From Brachionus plicatilis (taxonomy: Eukaryota; Rotifera; Eurotatoria; Ploima; Brachionidae): a stretch of 64,000 nt of DNA. This document shows, in pieces, positions 21,158 through 33,000 of this stretch. Where the stretch lies: the NCBI GenBank assembly GCA_010279815.1, contig QEOQ01000486.1, positions 712,935 to 776,934 on the forward strand, written 5' to 3'. How positions within the stretch are numbered: the first letter of the stretch is position 1; every line of letters starts with the position of its first letter. Position numbers and translations under genes: made by a program. A model generated the notes under the pieces. That model was not told where the DNA came from. It made no database searches and was given only the letters and a program-made list of their open reading frames with translations.

Positions 21158-21685
21158 TTATTCTTGAAATGATTCTAAAATATTTTTTTCGATGGCTTTC
21201 AATAAACTTAAATTTTCGATTTGATCTTTCTTGACACCAATGCTAACCAGCAACGATTTTTGAATCGAAAACTTTTGGTTCAATTTTTGAACTAAACTTC
21301 TGGTAAAAACTTCCAAAGAAGTTTCAGCTTGGCCAAATAATTGTCTTATATTATAAATTCTTTCTTCTAAATTGGAAATTTTATCTGATTTTGCAAAAAA
21401 CTTAATTAAATTTAAATTAATTTTTTATAAATAAGAATGGATATTTATTTACCACAGATCCAAAACTATTGTTTGTTGATACAGATATAAATAATTTATC
21501 TGAATAATCAATGCAAACTAAATCAACTTTTACCGAATTGATTTCAATTGTTTTCTAAATTAATTTTTAAAAAATAAGTTTTTGTTAAATAAACATTTTT
21601 TTATACTCACTTTAAATTTTAGCAAGGCTTGTGTGTCTAAACTATATTTTTTTAGTTTCAAATCAATTTCATCAACATCAGTCAT
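21158..21685 (-). CDS. PSMG3: Proteasome assembly chaperone 3 (PSMG3)
   Basis: Three exons: 21685-21611, 21554-21453, 21400-21158, with introns of 56 and 52 bp that start GTGAGT and GTAAAT. The product is 139 residues (human about 122). PSMG3/PAC3 pairs with PAC4 to guide assembly of the proteasome alpha ring. Family features are KTIEINSVKVDLVCIDYSD after the N-terminus, then the FGQAETSLEVFTRSLV block and LLVSIGVKKD near the end. I chose the ATG opening MTDVDEIDLK; an in-frame ATG further upstream at 21787 would add 34 hydrophobic residues not seen in the family. The stop is 4 nt before the COX16 start. Conservation is modest but the order of blocks fits throughout. Confidence 0.82.
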
Positions 21686-21787
21686 TTGAGTATCAATTTT
21701 TTTCTTAAATAAAAAGTATTTTTGAAATTTTAGAATTTCATAAATTTGAAATGTTGCATGTTTAAAAAACAAGAATGCATCTATCAT

Positions 21788-24656
21788 AGTGTAATGACAA
21801 AACTTTAAGGAATTTTATTCTTGATCTAGAAATTCAATTTTTTATTTAAGTTAAAATGTAAAGTTCTAAATTTACTTTTTGAAATTTTGGGTGAGGGATG
21901 TGCTCGGCCAGGAATGAGTCATTATGTTCTATTGAAGATTAAAGTTAAAATAAGATAAGATATTTTGAGAAAAAAATTCTTAATTTTTTTAATCGGATTA
22001 AAAAATAAGAGAATTTTCTTTGGCCAAGAAAATTTTAAAATTTTTTAACAGGTCTTAATTTAGATTTTAATAAGCAAAGGTGTTTTTTTAATTAAGAAAT
22101 TAATTAGATCTCATTATCTTTGGACTTGAGTGATCTGATAAAGAAAATGCTAAAAGAAAAATAATTAAAATATTCAAATATTTAAATATTTAATTTTATT
22201 TTACATGCTTTTAATCAATATTATGTTAACTTGGTTTAAAAATTTTAGTATTTCAATCTTATTAGCCATTTTGTCAAAAATTTCATTTTAAACCCATATC
22301 ATTTTCTTTAATAAAAATTGGCGATTTGAACAAATTATTCGATTTGTTTCGATTTAAATTTAAAATAAAAGAAAATTTGGATTTCAAGATTAACTTAAAT
22401 AATTCTAAATGTTATTTAAATTATGTTTTAATTTAAATTACTTAAACAATTTGACTGATTTAAATTTTCAGATATAACTAAAACCTACTAAAATTTTATG
22501 CAGATATCCCAATTCCATAGCATGCTCTTTTTTAAATGACCAAGCATATTGCTTGAGGAATTTTTATTTCTATATTCAACAGTGTAATATCAGCATTTTT
22601 ATTTACTTTAATTTTCTAACTTTAATTGTATTATTGTGGAAAGAGATCTTTTGATGTTTTGATTTTTGTTTATCGATCGATTAGTAAAAGGTGCTTGTCA
22701 AAAATCTTGGGTTTGACTCATTTTTAAAAATATAAATTAGTTTTTAATAAAATAAAAAATGATATTTATATATTGTTTTAGAAAGACCTTGAATAAAAAA
22801 AAACATGATTGGAAAAAGAAAAAAAAACTTTATTTTTAGAATTTATTTGTTAATTACGTTTTAGAATTAATTCACTTACAATAAAAACCACCAAAATAAA
22901 TTTAAATTTTCGTTTTGATTTTCAAATAAAAGCTTAATAATTTGGCTTTTTTAAATTCTAAATTTAATTATTATTCTGGGTTTAAATTAAAATTTAACTT
23001 AAAAATTCGTATAAATTTAAACTCAAATAAAAATTTTGATTAAATTCAAACTCAAATTTAAAAATTAATTTAATTATTTAAAAGTAAATTCAAATGCTAT
23101 TTATTTACAACACTAATAAAAATTAATAATAAATAATTTTTTATTCTTGTTTTTAGTGAGGCATTAAAATCTGCAATTGATTTTTTGATATTTTTAATTA
23201 ACAATTTCTGAGAATAAGTAATGCCTAAAAAAAGAGTCTTCTAGTGTACTAAAGGGTGCAACAAAAAAATTAATTAAGTTTATTGTCATTGATTTTTTTA
23301 CTAAATTTGTTGTATTTAAAATCAAAATAGTTCTTTTTCTATTAGATTTGTGTCACTTTTCTTTAATTAGACATTTTTAAATCTGATTAGTTATGATATA
23401 CTAAATAAATTACAAATAAATTAAATTAATCACGACATTAATAAATTAGTGGTGATTTTATATAAATTTGTGGTACATTTTACTCGTTTTGTAGTTAAAT
23501 TTTACTCTTTTTGTGGTTTAAAAATATTATTAATAATTAGAAAAAATTTAATTTAAAATAAAAAAAAAATGCAAAAAAAGTAATTTTTTTAAAGACCTGA
23601 GTTTTCATTTGAAACCTTTATTATAAAAATAATCGAAAATTAAAATGCATAAAAAAGAATCTGTACTTTAATTTAAGCTATCGTAAATCAAACCATAAAA
23701 AATCAAGTATGTATCTTTGTTCAAAAAAAAGGTAACTTTATCTTTACTTAATGATTGCCAACAAAAAAAAACACCATTTGAGAGTTGTCTGAAATGATTT
23801 TATTTAAAAAATCAATAATAGATCACAAATACATGAGATTAAATGGCATTAAGTACAAAAAAGTCAGGACGAATGATCTAGTTCAATTAAAAATTTCACA
23901 ACTTTTTTGGATTAAAAAAGGGATTGACACTTTTTTGAAATTTTTGCCTTTTCTGGTTTTTACTGGGCTCATTGATTTTTGAAGCTCACGGACCAGAAAC
24001 ATTGAAACATTAAAAAATCTGATAATGGTTCGGAATTTTTGGGTGAATATGACCAAAATTTTAAGACGAGAAAGAATTTAAATAAGAAATTGGTCAATTT
24101 TTCAAAATATGGAAATATCAATCAATAAAGATATAATTCATTATCTTGAAAAAAAAGAGTAGAAATAGTTTGTCTAAACCAAGCTATAAATGGTCAAGAT
24201 TTCTATCCACGAAAGATGATTTTTGAAATTTTCCTGATTGCATAGTGAGTGTTGGATGACGGCGCGACTGTCCATATTCTTCGATCCTGTCAATGTATTC
24301 TTAAATAAAACCGTATAGAATTTTGTGAGAATAAATTAAAAATAAAAATATTAAATTAAGTTTTATTTAAACTGAATTAAATTTTTGATATTTTCATTAT
24401 ATTTTTAATTTTAAAGACTTTTAATAATTTTTAACTTTAAAGAAATAATGTTGTGAAATATGCTTAAAATAATTTAGAGTTTATATAAAAGCGTCATTTA
24501 TTTTGATTAAACGTTATTAAAAAAAATATCAAAATGTATTATTCCTAAATTAAATGCATTAGCTGTTATAAAATTTAATTAAAAATCATTTGATGCATCG
24601 CACAAAGTCAAGTTAAAAAAAATCATCAATTAATAAATAAATTTTATATGTTAAAA
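21788..24656. other. Gene-free AT-rich stretch
   Basis: About 2.9 kb with no domain-bearing frame and no clear inverted repeat. A short open frame at 23785-23982 has no homology I recognise and is probably chance. Confidence 0.5.
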
Positions 24657-24658
24657 AA

Positions 24659-25317
24659 AGGCTTATATTTTTTGTAGTAGAAAAAATATTTTTTTTTTAT
24701 AGAAAAAATATTTTCGAAAAATAGAAAAAAAAAATTAGAAAAAATATTTTTTTTTTATAGAGAAATTATTTTTAAATATAGAAACAATACTTAAGAAAAT
24801 CGAAAAAATAAAATATTAATTTTTCTCGGTCTTCCTCTTTTACGTTTCGCGGTTTGACCGTTTTGATTTTCTAATAATTGATTATTTCCGTCAATGCTCA
24901 ATATTTGATTTGATGTTGTCGCTGATTGAGTTTGAATTGAAGGTTCGATATTGGCTTGTATTGATCTGAAAATTTGCACATTTAAAGGACCAGTCGAATT
25001 TCTCTCTAGAGCCGGTAGAGCCTTTTTTCGACGGCCTCTTTTAGAATTTTCCTCAATGTTAAGATCTAGAGTTGGAAATTCTAGTAATTCTAATTGATAG
25101 CCAATACCAATCACATGCTTGCAAATGAAATTTTTAATCGATAAAGGTGAGAAAAAAGATAATTATTTTTTTCTATTAGGAAAATTATTTTTTCTATAAT
25201 CAAAAATATTTTTTCTAAAGAAAAAAAATATTTTTAATAAATTCATATTTTCTACTACTAAAAATATTTTTTCTATAAAAAAAAAATATATTTTCTACTG
25301 CGAGAAATATAAGCCTT
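24659..25317. mobile_element. MULE-derived element with inverted ends
   Basis: Both ends read AGGCTTATATTT or its near complement. They continue with repeated AAAATATTTTTT/TATAGAAAA words for about 120 bp, forming imperfect long terminal inverted repeats. Between them on the minus strand lies the transposase 3' coding end. Long inverted ends and the SWIM/AT-hook tail agree with a Mutator-like element that has lost its catalytic core. Confidence 0.72.
24810..25160 (-). pseudogene. MULE transposase C-terminus: SWIM end and AT-hooks
   Basis: The frame runs SPLSIKNFICKHVIGIG, where C-K-H is the closing half of a SWIM zinc finger usual at the end of MULE transposases. Two basic AT-hook-type blocks follow, KRGRRKKALP and KRKRGRPRK, with a low-complexity linker between. 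The 5' part including the DDE core and the first SWIM cysteines is absent, so it is a fragment. Confidence 0.7.
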
Positions 25318-25387
25318 AAAAAAATAAGAAACAAATTATATTAAAAATTTCAAAATAATAGTTGATTGTTTTTTTAGTTATCTTACT

Positions 25388-25489
25388 TCTCTTATATTTC
25401 CTAAATTAATGTGGCATGCTTCAGCTGGAAAGGAATCCAAAAATTCTTCAATATATGACTTTTCTCTCTTTAAACAGAATGCCATTCCT
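25388..25489 (-). other. Possible exon of an unidentified minus-strand gene
   Basis: After a TTACAG acceptor the minus strand reads MAFCLKREKSYIEEFLDSFP...EACHINLGNIRE and then a GTAAGA donor. Coding-like composition and both splice sites favour an exon. A second candidate lies upstream at about 26771-26812 (acceptor TTTATTTAG, LHFAFDFAVQMNR, donor GTAAGT). I cannot join them into a protein or name the family. The first candidate could alternatively be transposon coding beside the MULE relic. Confidence 0.3.
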
Positions 25490-25939
25490 GTAATAATTTT
25501 AGTACATTATTAAACATTAATTGATAAAAATTATTAAAATTATTATTATTTTTGCATTAAAATTTTTTCAAGATAAAGTTAATCAAAATTTATACTGGTT
25601 AATTATTCTCATTGACAATTAATAGTTATAAGTTCTATTTAATTAAAAAAATCTTTTAATAATTTTTAATTCTATGTAATATTAATAATTGTCACTTAAT
25701 CTTTTAAAATGACAACTAATACTTTTAGATGAAGATTAATATATTTAATTGACACTTTTTCTAATTTAATCAAAATAATCAAAATAAAAAATAAATAAAT
25801 AAAATTAAAAAAGCAAAGAAAAATTTGAATAATTAAAATAAAAAATAAAATTTAAAAGGCGAACTTTTTAAAAAATTCTATAGCACTAATTTTTTCTCAT
25901 ATAATTTAACTTTTATTCCTTTTTTTGTCTTGCTTTCCT
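25490..25939. other. AT-rich, no gene seen
   Basis: Nothing beyond low-complexity A/T runs. Confidence 0.4.
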
Positions 25940-26111
25940 GAAGTTTCGGCTTTGTAAACATGTGTCGTTAGCTTCATCATATTTTAATATATTTCTTTTT
26001 AATTTCAGTTTATTTTACTCTTTTAACATTTATTTTTTTTTTGATTTTTATTTTTATTCTGAAGAAGCTAAAGCTCGGTACAGTAAAATAAATAAAATAA
26101 ATAAATAAATG
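25940..26111 (+). mobile_element. Solo 3' end of LINE family B
   Basis: It carries the same 3' terminus as the nested LINE at 14444-15248: GAAGAAGCTAAAGCTCGGTA followed by an AAAT-repeat tail. The coding part is not retained. Confidence 0.7.
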
Positions 26112-27061
26112 ATGCGTTGATATGCGGCTAATAATTAATTGTTAGGTATTAGGCATCTGAAAATTTTCATTGCTTTACCTTTTTATGCAAAATAATTTTA
26201 AAAAAAATTTATTTAAAAATTCTCCTAGTCCAAACCAAATTGACATTTGCTTATATTTAAAAATATTTCCTTTTAATTTAAAGTCATAAAACTAATGTTT
26301 AATTTAACAAGCATGATGATTCTAAAAAAAAGTTGGGTTAATTGTTTTTTGAATTGGAAATGTCGAAAATTTAATCACTAAAATTAACTTGTAATTTTAT
26401 AATTTAAAAGCAAAAAACTGTTCAAACAATACCAAAATTTAATCAGGAAAGATAAGTAGCTTTGATTCAGATTCAAAGACAATCTTGGGGTACTTAACTT
26501 TGAGTTGAATGATTTTGGATGGAAAAATAGTTGAGCCTTGTTTAAATAGCAAATTTTTCAAAATCATGTGTCTATAAATAAAACTAGTTTTTAAACTAAA
26601 CTTTACTTCAAGTTTAATCAATCTTACATATTTGGGTCAACTAAAACTATTTTTATCTGTTTATAAAATTTTATAATACTCATATTTTTGAAATTCTTTT
26701 TTGGCATCGTTTGCTTGCAATTTTTTTTCTATTAATATAGTGGCACTTACACGATTCATTTGAACTGCAAAATCAAATGCAAAATGCAAATCTAAATAAA
26801 AAATTAACTAAAGTAAAATTATTCATTTTGTTTTTATTTTATGCTTAAGACACGTTTTAAATGATATACCAAATAACTTGCTTTTTTTTCTTTTTTTTAA
26901 TACTCAAATTCTTTCGCTTTATTTCGTAATTATTTCCAAGCTTTTATTGCAAAAATTGAACAGCTATTTCAGGAGAAAATGTACTCATTTAGATGAACTA
27001 ATTAGCTATCTACTGTAATATTTATATTCGTAAAAAAATATTTACGAAAAATTCGAAAATA
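26112..27061. other. Region upstream of exportin-T
   Basis: Mostly gene-free. It includes the candidate minus-strand exon near 26771-26812 and an open minus-strand frame at 26439-26590 (ending FESESKLLIFPD) that could be a terminal exon of the same unidentified gene. No promoter element stands out upstream of the exportin-T ATG. Confidence 0.35.
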
Positions 27062-30000
27062 ATGAGACAATTTTTAGAAATAATACATTTGCTATCCAAC
27101 CCAACTGCCATTTTACCAAACAGTGACCAACAAAAAGTATAACTGTGGCAATCTAAAAAAAATTAATAAAAATTTTAATTATTTTTTTAGTTAATCCACG
27201 AATTTGAGCGTTTGAAGGAGTCTGAAAGTGGATGGAAAGAGTGCGTAGAGTTTCTTTTATCTGATGATGGATTGTAAGTTAAAATTTGAGAATATTGATA
27301 CCAAAATTTTCCATTATTTGAATAATTTATTCGTATTTTGTTTTAAATTTTTGATCATTATCTAATTTAAAAATTTAAACACAGAGAAAAAATAAAATTA
27401 AAAATATATTATGAATTTTTGGGAAAAATATTAAAATTTTTTCTTAAAATTTTGATTATCAATATTAAATTCTAAAATAATCATAGACAAATTGTCTCCA
27501 TTCTTAAATTATAATCATAAGGTCTCCTTGTTTTCAAATTGAATTATTTTTCATTCTTAAAATTAAAAATATTTTCAAATAAATTTAGAATAATTAGCTT
27601 GAAATTGTAAAATAAAATTTATGTGATCAAATATTGGTAAATAATTACTCAATCATTTATCAAGTGAAACATTTTATTATTTTTTTACTTAAATTCTGTA
27701 ATTTAAAAAAAAATAGTCAAAATTGGTGTTTTAATTTTCCTTTTACCGATTTTCGATTTCGGTTTTTTTATATTATAATGATGATTGCTCCAAGCATAGG
27801 AAAAAAAACTTATATAAAATTTTTGACAAAAATATTTATTTTTTTATTATCTGGTTTAGAATTTAAACTTCTTATTTCCGCATCTTCGAGTATCATTTTA
27901 ATTACACTTTATGCTCACTGATTTGGATAAGAGCTACAGTTTAAAATCAGAAACGATTTACAAGAATCAAGAGAGGAAAATATTTTTAAAAAGTTTGCAA
28001 ATTTTTATTTAAAGCTATTATATTTTTAAAATGATTTAAAATCCTTAATTCAAAGTATAATTTTTATCAAAAAAGGTTTATTTAAAATGGTAATTATTTA
28101 AATGTTTAAATCAAAAAAAAATATTTAAAAAAAAGTCCATTTAAAAATAACACGCTCCGTATTTATTTACCAGTCTGACCACCAACAGAACAGAACAATT
28201 AAGTCCAATCATTAAAAAAAATCAGAATCGTCAGGATTTTTAATTTAGTTAATGATCAGTACTATTTTAATATTTTGGAATATATCCGATCGCTAAATTT
28301 CAATAATTTTTATTGCTTTGAATTATTTGTAAAAGTTTATTTAGATAAGAAAAAACAATGTAAAATTTACCCTTTAATAGATACTTATTTTTTATTTAAA
28401 TAAAATTTAAATTCATAATTTTTTGAAATTTTATTTTAAAAATTAAAGAAAAAAATAAAAATCTATGCCCACAAAAATCTGATTGACACATTTGTATATA
28501 TTTTTTAAATAAATTAAATTGATCATTAATTTAAGGAATGATCAAACAAAATTTTTTTGCATGCAAGTAATAGAAAACTTTCTGAAGACTCGCTACAAAA
28601 ACAACAATGTACCTCAAACTGATCAAGATCTAGTGAAAAAATTCATGTCGTACTGGCTGCACAGTCAACTAAACCGAAAGGCAAATGAAAAAAATTTTCT
28701 CAACAAAAAGGCTGCCCAACTTTTTGCACTTGTGTCTCTAATCGACTTTCCGAATCGATGGCAAAATTTTTTCAACGATTTAATGGTAACATGCCAGTGG
28801 AGCATTGGAAATGCCGATTTTTATCTCAAATGCTTGATGGCCATACACTCGGAAATAGTTGATCGCGAAATACCCCATACCCCTGAAGAGCTTAACTTGA
28901 TCACCTACTACAAAGATTCGATTCGCAAACATTGCGTTAATGAGCTTGTTGAATCCTGGTTTCTTTTGCTCAAAGAGCATTCGGCCAAAAATCCTGAGAT
29001 AACTTGCCAGACTTTGGAGGTAATTGGCGCCTACATTTCTTGGATAGAAATAAACTTGATTGTCAACTCTCGGTTTTTGGAATTTTTTTCCTATGCCTTG
29101 AACAATTCGGATTTGCGCGAAACGGCATGTGGATGTCTGGAAGAAATAATTGACAAAGGCATGGATTTTGGGGCTAAATTAAAATTAATTGATTATTTAT
29201 GGACAAATGTGATACACCAAAATGCACTTATGCTTGAGCATCAAATATCGCTGCACAATAATGACGAGGACAACTGTGACTATTTGCTCCAATTTGGCAA
29301 ATTGTTGAACACAATTGGTTCGAATTTGTTCATGGGATGGCAAAAAATGTACAAAAAAGAGCCTGAATTAGGTTCACAATTTTTTCAAAGTATCGAAAAT
29401 AAAATTCCTTTTGCTCTTCGACTTCTGAATCACTCGGACGATGATATATCCGAATGTGTTTCCGAATATTGTATGAATTATATAAGCATCTTGAAAGTTA
29501 ACAAAATTCAAACCAGAGAGCAGCAATCAAACATAGAAGTAAAAATTTGAATTTAAATATTTTTATTTTTTTTTTGCTTAATTTTTATTATCTAGAGTAT
29601 GCTTGGTATTGTAATTAATAAAACCAAATATGATCCTTCTTTCAATTTTGATAATGAAGTAAGTTTTTTTTTATTTTGATTTTTTATGAAAAATTATCTA
29701 TTTTGTTTTAATTTCGAAAGCTGATCAGTTCATTGTGACATAGATTAAATTTATCTCTCTAAAAAAATTTTTTTGGATATTAGCTAAGTTTACACTCTTG
29801 ATTTATATTGATTGAAAATTGTATTTTTAATTGTTAAATTTTTTATTGTCTAACTTCTGATTTACCATTAAAAGTCATAAAAAAAAAGTCATTTCAAAAA
29901 TTCTGAAATAAAAATGGCCTCCTTAATAACTAGATGGAACGTCAAAAGACTTATTTTTAAAAATCTTTTTTGAATTATTTTTAAATCAAATCAAAAGACT

Positions 30001-33000
30001 TTTAAAAAGAAAAAAAAGTTAGTTCCTTTTTGCTATTTAAAGTCTAAATGAAAAATCTGTATCCGTATTTTTTGCACTTAACTTTTGAATCTCTGGTTAA
30101 TTATTTTACATTTTTTCTGACAAAATTCTTATTTTTAACTAAAAAAATTCAGTACAATTTGTGCTAACTTTATAATTTTTAATTATTTTCTCAAAAGTGT
30201 TGATTTTATTTACTTAAAAAAAAACTTTTATCAAAAAATATCAAGGTTTGACCGATAAAAAGCAAAATATTTGATAGAGAATTTAAAAGTAAGAGGAATG
30301 ATAGAAATAACTATTTGAAGAAAAAATTTACTCTAATTGTATTGTGCTAAAATCACATTGAAAGATATTTGCAAAAACAGAATTGAAAAATTTGGATTTT
30401 TGGAAAAAAAATTAAAAGGTATAACCATTTTTTTTCTATTTTTTAATTTCAAAATTTGCAACACCTATTAAATTTAAGAAATTAAAAAAACCTCTGATAG
30501 CCAGACGATTAAAAGACTTTTTTAACATCAGCAAATTTATTTTTTATAAAGAAAAAAATCTTTAATTAGATGAGAAATTCATTCAAGATTTAGAAAAATA
30601 ATTCTCTTTTCTTTTTTTATCTAAAAACACATGTTAATTGGCCATAAGCATTTTGGAACTATTTTATTAAAATTTGATCGATTTAATTTAAAATTACGTA
30701 TCATAACTTACCAAAATTAACTTAAGATTACGTAAAATAGCGTAATTTTAGCAATTCTGTGCTTTTTGTAGAAGCACTGTTGTCTTCATGCATTTATTGC
30801 TCTATTTTGACATGAGGATATTTAATAATTATTAAATAAAATTATATTTCAAATGTTTTTATAAAAATCTCATTAACAAAAAATTTTTAATTTTTTTTAC
30901 TTGTCAAACGTTCTTTTTTGAACAACCATTTTTTTTAGCTGAAAAAATAAATATATGCCCCGAATACCCTTAGAATTTTTAAAAAACAAAACTAAAGTTT
31001 TCTATTTAAATAAAATCCCCTTTGTACAATTTTCTCAATAAAAAAAAAACATATATATATATACAGTACTGATTTGACAAGTGGAATTTAATTAAAATTA
31101 CGTAAATTTACGTAAAATGCCGAAAAACTTGGCCGAATTTTTGTAAATTTTGGGAAATTTTCACTCAAAAAAAAAATTTCAGGGATTCTATTGCTTTTTT
31201 TGACAAAAAGAAAATTAGCGAAAATTTATGTAAATTTAAGTAAATTTTGACTTTTTACTTGTAAAAAATGGTTAAAAATGGTAAAATTTTGTAAATTAAT
31301 TTTATTTAATGAAAAAATGCTTTTCAAAGACATTGTTTGACCTAGCAGTTCGACCAATCTCCATTTTTTTTTATCACGATTTTTATTACCTTTATTATAA
31401 TTACTTTATTCTTATTATCTTATTTGAAAAAAAATACCTCTTTTAAATGATTAATGTATGCTTGGCATTTAGCTGGAGTAAGTTTTCTTTGAAACTCTAA
31501 AATTGCCTCAACTGCTTCCTCATCATTTCTCTTTCTCACAAATTAGCTGTTGTAATTAAAGAAAAAATTGAACAGAATATAAGTGGTAGCGTCATTAGGA
31601 AATATAGATATAAAATGGGTACCTTAAAAATATATTAAATGATTTTCGAATCGATTTTGAAAAATCGTGATAAAAAAAAATGGAGATTGGTCAAACTGCT
31701 AGGCCAAACAATGTCTTTGAAAAGCATTTTTTCATTAAATAGAATTAATTTACAAAATTTTACCATTTTTTACAAGAAAAAAGTCAAAATTTACATAAAT
31801 TTACGTTTTCTTTTTGACAAAAAAGCAGTAGAAACTCTGAAATTTTTTTTTTAGAGTGAAAATTTACCAAAATTTACAAAAATTCGGCCATTTTTTGGCC
31901 AAAGTAAAATAAGGTAAATTTACGTAAATTCCACTTTTCGAATCAGTACTGTATATATAAAAAGTTTAGTGATGGACTGATCAAATGAACCTTTTTAGAA
32001 AGCCTAATTTTTTCTTGAAGGGCGAAGATGAGGCCATGTTTTTAGAATTTCGAAAAAACATAAAACTAGTATTCGACAGCATTAGTCAACTGGACAACGA
32101 TTTTGTTCTGACCACAGTGAAAAACTTGGTATTGGAGAGTGCCAACAACTGGCGAATGCAAACTTTCATAGACATTGAAAACGTTCTTTATCTATTGTAC
32201 AATCTAAGCGAAGCAATTCCTTGCTCTCAGGGAAACCACTTCAATCCACGCAGCAGCAAAAGCGACCTTTTGTGTGAAATGCTCCAAGCTGCAATCACCT
32301 CAAATTTGGTTGAGAATCCGCACCGCATTGTCAAGCTCCAGTACTTCGAAATATTGGCTCGCTATCACAGATTTTTTCATTTGTATCCCCACTTGGTCGA
32401 AACTGCCATCGATCATTTTATCGGCCTGCACGGCCTGCACAGCACAGACCCCAAGCTCAGAAGCCGCGTTTCCTATCTGTTCTCACGCTTTACCAAGGAC
32501 CTGCGCAACTATTTGGGAAATTTTGTTGAAAAAATTCTAAATGCCATCCAGGACTTGATTGTGATTTGGTCTCCTTTGCAGTCTCCACCAAACACACCCA
32601 TACCAATGTTGGAACAGGAACAAAAGCTGCGGTCATCAGACGAACAGTTGTTCTTGTACGAAACAGTTAGCTTGCTGATTGTAACCTCGCAGCTAGAACC
32701 AAAAATGAAGGCCCAGCTCATGAAAAATCTACTCTCTCCCATCATAAGCTCATTTATGCTGCTGATAAACAAATATGTGGAGACCAGTGACCAAAAGCTG
32801 AAGCTCATATTTGCCAACAGTCTGAACATGGCCATGTCCATCGCCACCAGAGTGTCCAAAGGCTTTTCCAACGCCATCAAAGTCAAAGACTGCGACTGCA
32901 CGGACATTTTCTTGGAAATTTTGAGAATTTTCACCCAGGCTATCGGCATAAACAGCCACAAGAGCCTGATACATGCGGGCGTGAGACAATTTCTGCACAG

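Noticed and set aside
27062..27170. Minus-strand exon opposite XPOT exon 1
   Set aside because: The apparent ILFVGHCLVKWQLGW reading is antisense to an exon that aligns with the exportin-T N-terminus.
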